A DNA stretch of 64,000 bases from Jiangellales bacterium (lineage in GTDB: Bacteria; Actinomycetota; Actinomycetes; Jiangellales; Jiangellaceae): positions 862,966 through 926,965 of the forward strand of contig JAUJNY010000001.1 in NCBI GenBank assembly GCA_030447955.1, given 5' to 3'. Shown here in pieces: positions 20,947-31,963 of the stretch; position 1 is the first letter of the stretch; each line of letters opens with the position of its first letter. Both the position numbers and the translations under genes were made by a program. The notes beneath the pieces are model-generated. The model was not told where the DNA came from. It searched no databases and saw only the letters and a program-made list of their open reading frames with translations.

Positions 20947-21402
20947 TCAGTGGCGGACTCGGCCCGCGTACCAGGACGTCGTCCAGATCTTGCTCTTGTG
21001 CACGACGGATCCGGTGGACGGGGCGTGCCAGACGTAGCCGTTCCCGGCGTAGATCGAGACGTGATAGACGTCGCCGCCGCTGTGGAAGAAGACCATGTCG
21101 CCGCGGCGGATGTTGCTCTTGCGGATGTGCCGAGTGGCGTCATATTGGGCGTCCGACGTGCGCGGGAGCTGCAGGCCGACCCGCTTGAAGACGAACTGCG
21201 CGTAGCCCGAGCAGTCGAAGGCGTCCGGGCCGTTGGCGCCGTACACGTAGGGGTCCCCGGCCTGGTTGTTGGCCACGTTGATGATGCGCTTACGCAGCTT
21301 GCGGGTGTGTGCGGAGGCGTCATCGACGGGCAGCACGGCCATGGCGACGAAGAGGGCCAAGACGACCGCAAGCAGGCGTCGACCGAGGTGGATCGCGGGC
21401 AT
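20947..21402 (-). CDS. secreted NlpC/P60 family peptidoglycan endopeptidase
   Basis: Probably cleaves peptide stems in the cell wall. 151 residues: a signal peptide (about 1-31, AVVLALFVAMAVLPVDDASA), then one NlpC/P60 domain. The catalytic Cys is in FDCSGYAQ (about 63) and the His in VYHVSIYAGNGYVWHAP. There is no SH3, LysM or coiled-coil part, so it is a minimal single-domain enzyme. A GGAAGGGA Shine-Dalgarno lies 8 nt before ATG 21402. The leader carries a ydaO-type c-di-AMP riboswitch, which controls such wall hydrolases in many actinobacteria. Confidence 0.93.
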   Translation of the reverse strand: MPAIHLGRRLLAVVLALFVAMAVLPVDDASAHTRKLRKRIINVANNQAGDPYVYGANGPDAFDCSGYAQFVFKRVGLQLPRTSDAQYDATRHIRKSNIRRGDMVFFHSGGDVYHVSIYAGNGYVWHAPSTGSVVHKSKIWTTSWYAGRVRH

Positions 21403-21404
21403 GC

Positions 21405-21560
21405 AGAATCCCTTCCCACGCCTGCGAGGTCAGCTGTCGGGTTGGGACGAGAAGGTCGCCCTGCCGTCGCGAGACGGCTTCACCCCGAGCGGTACGAACG
21501 CGCTTGCGGCGCACCGCGAGAAACCTGGGTCCCCCGCTCCCGCCCGGTTGGACTCGTTGT
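21405..21560 (-). promoter_or_regulatory. c-di-AMP (ydaO/yuaA) riboswitch
   Basis: On the minus strand the leader shows the conserved blocks in order: CGGGGGACCCAGG, CTCGGGGTGAAGCCG, then AACCCGACAGCTGACCTCGCAGGCG. These match the GGGGACCCA, GGGGUGAA and CCGUCAGCUAACCUCG blocks of this class. The 3' part of the aptamer ends about 15 nt from the ATG and almost touches the Shine-Dalgarno, so control of translation initiation is possible. Known members shut off wall-hydrolase genes when c-di-AMP is high. Outer boundaries are approximate. Confidence 0.85.
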
Positions 21561-21562
21561 AC

Positions 21563-21640
21563 GACACCGGGTGGGCAGGACTCGGCGTTCGCCCGGTGTC
21601 GGCCCCCACATCGGCGGGCGACGAGAGCATTGTGGGGGGC
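21563..21640. repeat. two adjacent inverted repeats upstream of the riboswitch
   Basis: GACACCGGG (21563-21571) pairs with CCCGGTGTC (21592-21600), leaving a 20-nt loop. Immediately next, GGCCCCCACA (21601-21610) is complementary to TGTGGGGGGC (21631-21640) apart from one G-T wobble, again with a 20-nt loop. No T-run follows on either strand. Function unknown. Confidence 0.7.
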
Positions 21641-21827
21641 TAAACGCCTATTCCTCGTGCCTTTGCGCCGCCTTGGATGAGGCTTGTCCTCATACTGCCA
21701 ATGTCGTCAGATTTGTGCACGCTGCGCATTTATGACGTCACTCTGAGTCCTACTCGGTCGCTCTCCGGCGTCGTGTACGACGCCAGCTCTCCGCTCGAAC
21801 GGCCGAGCGCGGTGCTACCCTCACCGC

Positions 21828-21860
21828 GTGCGAGTTCTGCTCCTTACCGGGCCGCGCTGA
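21828..21860 (+). CDS. Leu-codon leader peptide upstream of leuS (candidate attenuator)
   Basis: GTG 21828 opens a 10-codon frame encoding MRVLLLTGPR with three consecutive, all different Leu codons (CTG CTC CTT), then TGA. TACCCT at 21816-21821 is 6 nt upstream, so it could be translated from the very 5' end of the message. It is followed by several GC-rich hairpins and a terminator before leuS. This fits classical attenuation: ribosome stalling on Leu codons when Leu-tRNA is scarce would permit leuS transcription. The evidence is the arrangement, not conservation. Confidence 0.55.
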   Translation: MRVLLLTGPR

Positions 21861-21900
21861 CCTCGAGCGGGCGCTGACCAAGCGCCGCGTCGGCGCGGCA

Positions 21901-21928
21901 GACCCCTCGGGCGCACGAGGGGTCTTGT
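21901..21928 (+). terminator. intrinsic terminator / attenuator before leuS
   Basis: GACCCCTCG (21901-21909) and CGAGGGGTC (21916-21924) form a perfect 9-bp stem with a 6-nt loop, followed by TTGT. It lies within the leuS leader, 30 nt before the leuS ATG. Upstream stems GGCGCT/AGCGCC and GCCGCG/CGCGGC (about 21867-21899) could take part in an alternative fold. Confidence 0.65.
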
Positions 21929-21958
21929 CATGTCCGGGACCACCGAGATGGGCACCCC

Positions 21959-24811
<2,853 letters not shown>

Positions 24812-24832
24812 GGGCCAGTAGCCTGCCGACGC

Positions 24833-25684
24833 ATGACCCGCGCTGTCGCGGTCGTCACCGACTCGACGGCCTGCCTTCCCGTCGACGTGGTCGCCGCCCG
24901 GGGAGTGCTGGTCGTGCCGCTGCAGGTCGTCGTCGCCGGGCAGGCGTACGACGACGAGCTCGGCAGCGGGCTCAGCGGCGGCGCGGTGGCGGAGGCGCTG
25001 CGCCGCGGGCGTCCGGTCACGACGTCGCGGCCGTCACCGGCCGCGTTCCTCGCGGCCTATGAGAAGGCGGCCGCGGACGGCGCCGAGGCCGTGGTGTCCG
25101 TGCACCTGCCCGCCGAGGTGTCCGGCACGCACGAGTCGGCCGTGCTCGCCGCCCGGGAGGCGCCGCTCCCGGTCGAGGTGGTCGACGCACGGACACTGGG
25201 CCTGGGGCTGGGCTTCGCGGTACTGGCCGCGGTGGAGATCGCCAACGCAGGGGCGCCGGCACCCCAGGTGGCCGCGGCGGCCCGTGACCGGGCGGCGCGG
25301 ACGTCCGCGTTCTTCTACGTCGACACCCTCGAGCACCTCCGTCGGGGCGGGCGGATCGGGGCCGCGGCGGCCCTGCTGGGCGGCGCGCTGGCCGTCAAGC
25401 CGCTGCTGCACCTCGACCAGGGCCGCATCGCCCCGCTGGAGAAGGTGCGTACGGCCTCCCGCGCGCTGGCCCGACTGGTGGATCTCGCGGTCGCCGCGGC
25501 TGGCGACGTACCGGTGGACCTGGCCGTCCAGCACCTCGACGCGGACAAACGTGCAGCAGACGTAGCCGGGCGCTTGCGGGACCGGGTGCCCCAGGCGCGG
25601 GTCGTCCTCAGCGGTGAGGTCGGCCCGGTGATCGGGGCCCACGTCGGTCCCGGGACGGTGGGCATCGTCGTGGCGCCCCTGTAG
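24833..25684 (+). CDS. DegV-family fatty-acid-binding protein
   Basis: 283 residues with the family start VAVVTDSTACLP and FFYVDTLEHLRRGGRIGAAAALLGGALAVKPLL (about 158-190). DegV (FakB-like) proteins hold a fatty acid for phosphorylation by a FakA-type kinase; no kinase gene is near here. TAGCCT at 24819-24824 lies 8 nt before ATG 24833, with no Shine-Dalgarno. The position upstream of comEA is conserved in actinobacteria. Confidence 0.92.
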   Translation: MTRAVAVVTDSTACLPVDVVAARGVLVVPLQVVVAGQAYDDELGSGLSGGAVAEALRRGRPVTTSRPSPAAFLAAYEKAAADGAEAVVSVHLPAEVSGTHESAVLAAREAPLPVEVVDARTLGLGLGFAVLAAVEIANAGAPAPQVAAAARDRAARTSAFFYVDTLEHLRRGGRIGAAAALLGGALAVKPLLHLDQGRIAPLEKVRTASRALARLVDLAVAAAGDVPVDLAVQHLDADKRAADVAGRLRDRVPQARVVLSGEVGPVIGAHVGPGTVGIVVAPL

Positions 25685-25777
25685 CCCGTCCACAACGAGA
25701 GGTGAGTCCGCCCTTCGTCCACAGCGATGTCAGGGGCCGCGGGCGATGGGGCCCGGGCGCTCCTAGCGTGCGCCGGC

Positions 25778-27049
25778 ATGGGCAGGGAAGGGCCTGGGCT
25801 GCCGTTCGGCGCAGGCCGCGAGCGCGGTGTCGTCGCCGCGACGGCTCACGCCCGCGTCCAGGTGCTGGCCGCTGCCTCGCGCCGGGTCCGGGGCGCTCCA
25901 CCCGACCCGGATCCGGACCCACCCGCGGACCCGGATCCGCAGCGGGAGCCGGATCCGCAGCGGGAGCCGGATCCGCAGCGGGAGCCGGAGTGCGTCGGCG
26001 GCTGGGTGCCCGAGGTTGCCCCGGTGGCGGCCGGTGGCTCGCATCCTTGGGCCGCCGGGATGACCGACGGCGCAGTGCCCGCGGCGGTGCGGGACATCGC
26101 CAGAGGGCCCGGCTCGGTGCGCCCCGGCGACGGCACGCCCGCCCCGGTGTCGACCGGCCGGGGGCGTCACCGCTCGCCGGACGCACCTCGGGCGCCGATG
26201 GCCACAGCGGCTGGGGCGGCGCTGCTCGACCGGCTCCCGCCGCGGTGGCAGGCGCTGGTCGTCGCGTTGTCCCGGCGGGTGTCCCCGCTGGAGCTGCGCT
26301 CCGGCCGTGCCGGGCTCGAGTCAGGACATGTCGTGCTGCTCGTGGTGCTCACGCTCGGCGCGATCGGCGCCGGGCTCCTCGTGCTCCGGGCCGCCCAGCC
26401 CGATGTCGTCCCCCTCCAGCCGCCAGCCGTGGTGCCGGTCACGACCGCGCTGCCCACGGCCGCGACTCCCACCGCTCCGCCGGCGTCCGGGTCGGTCCCC
26501 GTCCCCGCCGCGACACCTCTGGGGGACCCGACCACAGCGCCGGGCGTAGTCGTCACCGGTGCTCCCACGGCAGTGGCCACGGCGATCCCCGATGTCCTGG
26601 TCGTGCATGTGGTGGGGCGGGTCCGTGACCCGGGGGTGGTGCACGTGCCCGTAGGTAGCCGGGTCGTCGACGCAGTGCAAGCCGCGGGCGGGGCGTTGCG
26701 CGGGGTCGCCCTGACGTCGCTCAACCTCGCGCGTCCGGTGCTCGACGGCGAGCAGGTGGTCGTCGGCCTGCCACCAGGCTCCGGTGCGCCGTTGCCCGCG
26801 GTGCCGACGCTGCCACCCACCAGCACTACCGGGACTGGTGTGGAGCCCACCGAGACGGCGCCGTTGGACCTCAACACGGCGACTGCCGACCAGCTGGAGA
26901 CGCTTCCCGGCATAGGTGAGGTGCTTGCGCAGAGCATCCTCGACTGGCGTACGGAGAACGGCGGCTTCACCGCCGTCGAGGAGCTGCTGGAGGTCAGCGG
27001 CATCGGGGACACGACACTCGCCGACATTGAGGACCTGGTGCGGGTGTGA
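25778..27049 (+). CDS. comEA: ComEA-like membrane protein with SLBB and helix-hairpin-helix domains
   Basis: Predicted surface DNA receptor of the competence type. 423 residues from ATG 25778. A cytoplasmic N-terminus holds three DPQREP repeats (about 53-70), with one membrane helix near residues 180-205. A Pro/Thr-rich linker follows, then an SLBB domain (VVHVVGRVRDPGVVHVPVGSRVVDAV). The C-terminal HhH pair is LDLNTATADQLETLPGIGEVLAQSILDWR. The start is set by TAGCGT at 25764-25769, 8 nt upstream; an in-frame ATG at 25727 has no such support. The stop overlaps comEC by 4 nt. The long N-terminal extension is unusual for ComEA. Confidence 0.9.
   Translation: MGREGPGLPFGAGRERGVVAATAHARVQVLAAASRRVRGAPPDPDPDPPADPDPQREPDPQREPDPQREPECVGGWVPEVAPVAAGGSHPWAAGMTDGAVPAAVRDIARGPGSVRPGDGTPAPVSTGRGRHRSPDAPRAPMATAAGAALLDRLPPRWQALVVALSRRVSPLELRSGRAGLESGHVVLLVVLTLGAIGAGLLVLRAAQPDVVPLQPPAVVPVTTALPTAATPTAPPASGSVPVPAATPLGDPTTAPGVVVTGAPTAVATAIPDVLVVHVVGRVRDPGVVHVPVGSRVVDAVQAAGGALRGVALTSLNLARPVLDGEQVVVGLPPGSGAPLPAVPTLPPTSTTGTGVEPTETAPLDLNTATADQLETLPGIGEVLAQSILDWRTENGGFTAVEELLEVSGIGDTTLADIEDLVRV
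25933..25986 (+). repeat. three perfect 18-bp tandem repeats in comEA
   Basis: Three identical copies of GGATCCGCAGCGGGAGCC in frame, encoding the DPQREP repeats. A degenerate, shorter run of the same Asp-Pro type precedes them at about 25904-25932. Confidence 0.85.
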
Positions 27050-29574
27050 GCTGGGGGAGCTCAGTGCCCGCGGCCGCGGGGAGAGACGACTCCGACCGAG
27101 CCGACCTGCGCCTGGTGGCGCCCGCGCTGGGCGCGTGGGCGGGGGCGATGGCGGGACCCGCCGTAGCGACAGCGGCCGGAGTAGGTGTTGGTGTCGTTGC
27201 CCTGGCGGCGCTCGCGTGGGTGCTGTCGCTCGTCCGCGGCCCGCCCGGTGCGGTGGGCCGCCACGGGAGTGGCGCGCGTCGCGCCGCCGTGGCCGCACTC
27301 GCCTGCGCCGCCGGTGGGCTCGCCGCCGCCGGCCTGCGGGTGGCGGCCCTGCACGCCGGTCCCGTCGATGACCTCGCCCAGGAGAGCGCCAGCGTTACCG
27401 CGCAGCTGCTGGTGACCAGCGACCCGGTGCTGCGTCGATCGACCACGGGAAGCGCGCCCGGCTGGCCGTACGTCCTGCTTCACGCCCGCGTCGAGACGCT
27501 CACTGCGCGGGGCGTGACCACAGACGTGCGCACACCGGTGCTCGTGATCGCGGACGAGACCTGGCTGGGCCTGTTGCCCAGCCAGCAGGTGGGGATGTCT
27601 GGCCGGCTCGCCGCAGCGGAGCGGGGAGGCGCGGTGGCTGCGCTGCTGCGGGCGAGAGGCGAGCCCGAGGTGCTCACCGGGCCGGGTCTGCTGCAGCGAG
27701 CCGTGGAGCCGCTGCGTGCCGGGCTGCGCGCGTCCGTGAGCGGTCTCGACCCGCCGGAGCGGGGGCTGGTCCCGGCTCTCGTGGTCGGCGACGAGACTGC
27801 GATGACTGACGAGCTGCGCGCCGACCTGCAGGCCACCGGGCTCACGCACCTGACGGCGGTGAGCGGCGCCAACGTCGCGATCGTCCTGGCAGCCGTGGTT
27901 GGTCTGGCCCGCTGGGTAGGGGTGCGCGGGTACGGCCTGCCGGTCACCGGCGTGCTGTCCGTCGCCGGCTTCGTCGTGCTAGCCCGTCCGGAGCCGAGTG
28001 TGCTGCGGGCGGCGGCCATGGGGATCGTCGCGGTCGTCGCGCTCACCGCGGGCGGCCGCCGGCGCGGGATAGCGGCGCTGTGCACGGCGGTGCTGCTGCT
28101 CGTCCTGGCCGACCCGTGGCTGGCCCGTTCGTACGGCTTCGTGCTGTCGGTGCTCGCCACGGCGGGCATCCTCGTGGTGGCGCCCGCGTGGCGCGACGCG
28201 CTGGGTCGCTGGCTGCCGCGTCCGCTGGCCATGGCCGTCGCGGTGCCCCTCGCGGCCCAGCTGGCCTGCACCCCCGTCGTCGTCGTGCTTTCCGGTGGGG
28301 TCAGCCTGGCGGCAGTCCCGGCCAACCTGCTGGCCGCGGCGGCGATCGCACCGGCGACCGTGCTCGGTGTGCTAGCGGCGGTACTGGCACCGCTGTCCGG
28401 CCTCCTCGGCCGGGTGGCTGGGACGCTGGCCGGGCTGCCCGCGGCCTGGATCGTCGAGGTGGCCGAGCGCGGCGCCCGGCTGCCCGGCGCGCAGATCCCG
28501 TGGTCGCCTACCCCGCTCGCGCTGCTCGTCCTCACGTCGGCCTGCCTGGCGGTAGTCGTCGTGCTGCCCTCGGTCCTGCGACGCCGCGGCGTCGCGCTGG
28601 CCATCGCCGCCGTACTGCTGATGGGTCTGGTCCGTCCGGCGGACGGCCTTGGCTGGCCGCCACCGGGCTGGGTGCTCGTTGCCTGCGATGTCGGGCAGGG
28701 GGACGCCGTGGTGCTGGCCACCGGGCCGAACAGCGCGGTGGTGGTCGACGCCGGGCCCGATCCGGACGCGGTCGACCGCTGCCTGGACGGCCTGGGCGTA
28801 CGAGACATCCCGGCGGTCGTGCTCACCCACTTCCATGCCGACCACATCGCCGGGCTGCCCGGGGTGCTGCGCGGCCGCCGCGTGGCGGAGGTCATCGTCA
28901 GCCCGCTGGACGAGCCGCCGGAGCAGGCCGAGCAGGTGCGCGAGTGGGCGAGCGCCGCGGGAGTCCCCGTTGTTCCGGCGGTGGCGGGGACGCAGCTGTC
29001 GGCGGGAGCACTCAGCTGGCGGATGCTGTGGCCGCAGCGGATCATCAGCGGTGAGGGCTCCGCAGCCAACAACGCGAGCCTCGTGCTGCTCGTTGAGGCG
29101 TACGGCGTGCGGCTGCTGCTCGCCGGTGACGTCGAGCCGCCGGCGCAGCGCGCCATCCTCCGGTCGGAGGCCGACCTGGGGATCGACTTGGGCGTCGACG
29201 TGCTCAAGGTGCCGCACCACGGTTCCGCCTACCAGGACCCCGGGTTCTTGGCGGCGACGGACCCGCGGCTGGCGGTCGTGTCGGTGGGGGAGGGCAACAC
29301 CTACGGGCACCCGGCGCCGGCCACGCTCGGCCTGCTCGCCGCCGGCGGTGCGACGGTCGTGCGCACCGACCTGGACGGTACGACAGCGGTCGTCCGGACC
29401 GACGGCGGTACTGATCCACTCGGTGCGAGCGACGCGCTGGACGTCGGCGACCCGGCCGCGCTGGGGATCGTCCGCCGTGGCCGGCGGAGGGGCCGTGTCA
29501 GCCCGGCGTGCCAGGCTGGCCCCCAATGGATCGCACCGGCAAGGCAGCGCTCGCCGCCCCGCTGGCCCCCGTGA
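27046..29574 (+). CDS. comEC: ComEC/Rec2 family DNA-uptake channel protein
   Basis: Polytopic membrane protein that would pass single-stranded DNA through the membrane. 842 residues: N-terminal helices and a soluble DUF4131-type region, the competence core (LVVGDETAMTDELRADLQATGLTHLTAVSGANVAI around 245-285), several more helices, then a metallo-beta-lactamase-like domain with THFHADHIAGLPG (about 586-598) and HHGSAYQDPGF. GTG overlaps the comEA stop. The gene end overlaps holA by 49 nt. Whether the organism is competent cannot be told from this pair alone. Confidence 0.94.
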   Translation: MSWGSSVPAAAGRDDSDRADLRLVAPALGAWAGAMAGPAVATAAGVGVGVVALAALAWVLSLVRGPPGAVGRHGSGARRAAVAALACAAGGLAAAGLRVAALHAGPVDDLAQESASVTAQLLVTSDPVLRRSTTGSAPGWPYVLLHARVETLTARGVTTDVRTPVLVIADETWLGLLPSQQVGMSGRLAAAERGGAVAALLRARGEPEVLTGPGLLQRAVEPLRAGLRASVSGLDPPERGLVPALVVGDETAMTDELRADLQATGLTHLTAVSGANVAIVLAAVVGLARWVGVRGYGLPVTGVLSVAGFVVLARPEPSVLRAAAMGIVAVVALTAGGRRRGIAALCTAVLLLVLADPWLARSYGFVLSVLATAGILVVAPAWRDALGRWLPRPLAMAVAVPLAAQLACTPVVVVLSGGVSLAAVPANLLAAAAIAPATVLGVLAAVLAPLSGLLGRVAGTLAGLPAAWIVEVAERGARLPGAQIPWSPTPLALLVLTSACLAVVVVLPSVLRRRGVALAIAAVLLMGLVRPADGLGWPPPGWVLVACDVGQGDAVVLATGPNSAVVVDAGPDPDAVDRCLDGLGVRDIPAVVLTHFHADHIAGLPGVLRGRRVAEVIVSPLDEPPEQAEQVREWASAAGVPVVPAVAGTQLSAGALSWRMLWPQRIISGEGSAANNASLVLLVEAYGVRLLLAGDVEPPAQRAILRSEADLGIDLGVDVLKVPHHGSAYQDPGFLAATDPRLAVVSVGEGNTYGHPAPATLGLLAAGGATVVRTDLDGTTAVVRTDGGTDPLGASDALDVGDPAALGIVRRGRRRGRVSPACQAGPQWIAPARQRSPPRWPP

Positions 29575-30515
29575 CGCTCGTCGTCGGACCCGAGGCGTTC
29601 CTCGCCGAGCGCGCGGTGGCGCGAGTGGTCGACGCCGTCCGCAGCAGCGACCCCGACGCGGACCTCGTCGACGTCACCGCGGGCGCCCTGGAGGCCGGCG
29701 CGCTCGCCGAGCACACCAGCCCCTCACTGTTCGCCAGCCGCCGGGTGGTGGTCGTCCGCGAGCTCGACAACGCCGGTAGCGATGTCGCCGCGGAGCTGGT
29801 CGCGCTGGCCTCGGCACCTGCCGAGGACGTTCACCTCGTCCTCGTGCACCCGGGTGGCACCAAGGGCCGGGCGACTCTCGACGCCCTCCGGGTGACCGGT
29901 GCCGCCCGGGTGGCCAGCGACCGGCTGACCCGGGCCGAGGACCAGGTGGAGTTCGTCCGAGCGGAGGTGCGGGGGCAGGGCAGCCGCATCGACGAGGCGG
30001 CGGCGCGGAGCCTCGTCGAAGCCGTGGGCCTCGACCTGCGCGCACTGGCCGCGGCCGCCGCTCAGCTCGCCGCCGACGCCGCCGGGCCGGTGACCCGTGA
30101 GCTGGTCGCCACCTACTTCGAGGGCCGGGCAGAGGTCAAGGGGTTCGTCGTGGCCGACCGCACCGTGGAGGGGCGCACCGCCGAGGCGTTGGAGCAGCTG
30201 CGCTGGGCGCTCGCGTCGGGGACCGCACCGGTGCTGGTGAGCGCGGCACTGGCCGGGTCGCTACGGTCGCTCGGGCGGCTGTCCGGCCTGCCGCCGGGGA
30301 CGCGCGACGGTGATGTCGCCCGTGAGCTTGGCGTCCCCAGCTGGAAGGTCCGCTCGCTGCGCGCCTCGCTGCGTGGATGGACCCCTGGCGGCCTGGCGCA
30401 GGCCATTACGGTGGCGGCGGCCACCGACGCCCGGGTCAAGGGTGCCGGCAATGACCCGGTCCTCGCGCTCACCCGAGCCGTCGTAGAGATCACAGCGGCC
30501 CGCGGTCCGCGCTAG
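29526..30515 (+). CDS. holA: DNA polymerase III subunit delta
   Basis: Clamp-loader subunit that opens the beta sliding clamp. 329 residues from ATG 29526 (MDRTGKAALAAPLAPVTLVVGPEAFLAERA), with the three-domain delta layout ending in VLALTRAVVEITAARG. The frame also has a start at 29508, but CAGGCT 8 nt before 29526 favours the later ATG. It overlaps the comEC 3' end and converges on rpsT 28 nt later. The comEC-holA-rpsT order is common in bacteria. Confidence 0.92.
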   Translation: MDRTGKAALAAPLAPVTLVVGPEAFLAERAVARVVDAVRSSDPDADLVDVTAGALEAGALAEHTSPSLFASRRVVVVRELDNAGSDVAAELVALASAPAEDVHLVLVHPGGTKGRATLDALRVTGAARVASDRLTRAEDQVEFVRAEVRGQGSRIDEAAARSLVEAVGLDLRALAAAAAQLAADAAGPVTRELVATYFEGRAEVKGFVVADRTVEGRTAEALEQLRWALASGTAPVLVSAALAGSLRSLGRLSGLPPGTRDGDVARELGVPSWKVRSLRASLRGWTPGGLAQAITVAAATDARVKGAGNDPVLALTRAVVEITAARGPR

Positions 30516-30543
30516 GGGTGGCCGACAGCTAGCTGCCGCGGAA

Positions 30544-30804
30544 CTACAGCGACGAGGCCCGGCGGGAGATCGCCGACTTTCGGTTCGCGGCCTGGTTCTT
30601 GTGGATGACGCCCTTCGCGGCCGCCTTGTCGAGGCGGCGGGCGGCGTCGCGCGCCAGTACGGTCGCGCGCTCGGTGTCGCCGGCCTGCGCGGCCTCGCGG
30701 AAGCGGCGTACCGCGGTCCGCAGCGAACTCTTGACCGCCTTGTTGCGCTGGCGCGCCTTTTCGTTGGTGAGGTTGCGCTTGACCTGGGACTTGATGTTCG
30801 CCAC
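30544..30804 (-). CDS. rpsT: 30S ribosomal protein S20
   Basis: Small-subunit 16S rRNA-binding protein. 86 residues starting [29 protein letters not shown] (GTG at 30804), the normal S20 size. The frame is open to an ATG at 30888, but the extra 28 residues lack family character, and GAAGG lies about 7 nt before the GTG. A TACGAT element upstream on the minus strand (about 30864-30869) is a likely -10 box. Confidence 0.96.
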   Translation of the reverse strand: MANIKSQVKRNLTNEKARQRNKAVKSSLRTAVRRFREAAQAGDTERATVLARDAARRLDKAAAKGVIHKNQAANRKSAISRRASSL

Positions 30805-30897
30805 GTACGAGCCTTCGGGGTCGAGGGGGATGGGCGCGCACCCGGCGCGCACGCGACCGCCGATCGTAGCGGTGTCCGGGCGCCGCACCCAATCCGT

Positions 30898-31818
30898 TCA
30901 CCGGACAAGCGCGGGGACCACGGCCTCGAGTAAAGGCCGCAGCGCGTCATAGCGGGCGCGCTGCCAGCCGCGGAACGTCGGCAGGCCTGGGTGCGGCGGC
31001 CGCGTCGAGTTGCGCCGCAACATGCCGGCGTAGGCAACCACGAGCCGGGCGGCCTCGGCGGGCAGGTTATCCAGCAACTCCAGCCCGGGCTGGGTACGTC
31101 CGCTCGCCGCGAGGTCGGCCGCCAGCAGCGCGCAGTCCACCCACGGCGCCGCCGCGCAGCCGTACGCCCAGTCCACGAGCACCGCGGTGCCGTCAGGGGT
31201 CAGCACCAGGTTGTCGGTACGCAGGTCGGCGTGGGTCAGCCGGCCGCCCTCGGTCCAGTCCTGCCAGCCCCACTCGACCCGGGCGAGCGCGGCCGCGTAC
31301 GACGACTCCCAGGCGTCCTGTGGGCGAACACGGTGCTCGGCCAAGTCGGCCCAGCCGTCCAGCGCAGGCGCGACCTCGCGCAGGCTGGGCAGCGGCGGCG
31401 GCGCCGCCGGCAGCGTGTCGAGCGCCGCCAGCGTCGCCGACACCGCCGTGGAGTCCCACTCGAGGGGTGAGGCCCCGGGCACCGCCGTGGTGATCACGGC
31501 GAGCCAGTCCGCGACCTCGATGGCTGCGACCAGCGTCGGTGCCGGCGTGCGCCGCGGCAGGGCGGCCAGGACGGCGAGCTCGCGCCGGTAGAGCGCGACG
31601 GTCGTCTCGTTGACGGTCGCGGACGACGCCTTAGCGAACACCCGGCGGCCGTCGCGAAGGTCGAGCAGCGCGGCGGGGCCGGGGGACATGCCGCCGTGGA
31701 TGTCCTGGGTTGCGCTGACCGGCGCGCCGAGAGCAGCGTCGACGGCCGCGCGTACAGTCGGTGCCAGCGACCCCCAGGGCGGCCGGACGGTGAAGCCGCT
31801 CACCGCTGGGATCGCCAC
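30898..31818 (-). CDS. aminoglycoside phosphotransferase / choline-kinase-like protein
   Basis: 306 residues with a protein-kinase-like fold. The catalytic Brenner motif is LTHADLRTDNLVL (about 205-217) and the metal-binding Asp is in VLVDWAYG. The N-lobe Lys candidate is in RRVFAKASS. APH-type enzymes of this kind often phosphorylate small metabolites rather than drugs; no substrate can be inferred. It is read toward rpsT, with a separate leader. Confidence 0.85.
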   Translation of the reverse strand: MAIPAVSGFTVRPPWGSLAPTVRAAVDAALGAPVSATQDIHGGMSPGPAALLDLRDGRRVFAKASSATVNETTVALYRRELAVLAALPRRTPAPTLVAAIEVADWLAVITTAVPGASPLEWDSTAVSATLAALDTLPAAPPPLPSLREVAPALDGWADLAEHRVRPQDAWESSYAAALARVEWGWQDWTEGGRLTHADLRTDNLVLTPDGTAVLVDWAYGCAAAPWVDCALLAADLAASGRTQPGLELLDNLPAEAARLVVAYAGMLRRNSTRPPHPGLPTFRGWQRARYDALRPLLEAVVPALVR

Positions 31819-31963
31819 CGGACCAGCCGGTCCCGCCGCGGCATGCGGCTAAGCCGCACGGACGGACCCGCCCTGGCCGCCATGGCGGCATCCTCGCGGG
31901 CGCCGCGGATGGCGCCAAGCGGTTTGCGGTGCGCGGGACAGCGTCATGGGACGATGAGCAGCC

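Noticed and set aside
21860..21958. T-box riboswitch for leuS
   Set aside because: I see no T-box bulge consensus (TGGNACC in an antiterminator context) or specifier hairpin. The Leu-codon peptide plus terminator explains the leader better.
30804..30888. N-terminal extension of S20 to ATG 30888
   Set aside because: The 28 extra residues are not seen in S20 proteins, and a ribosome site precedes GTG 30804.
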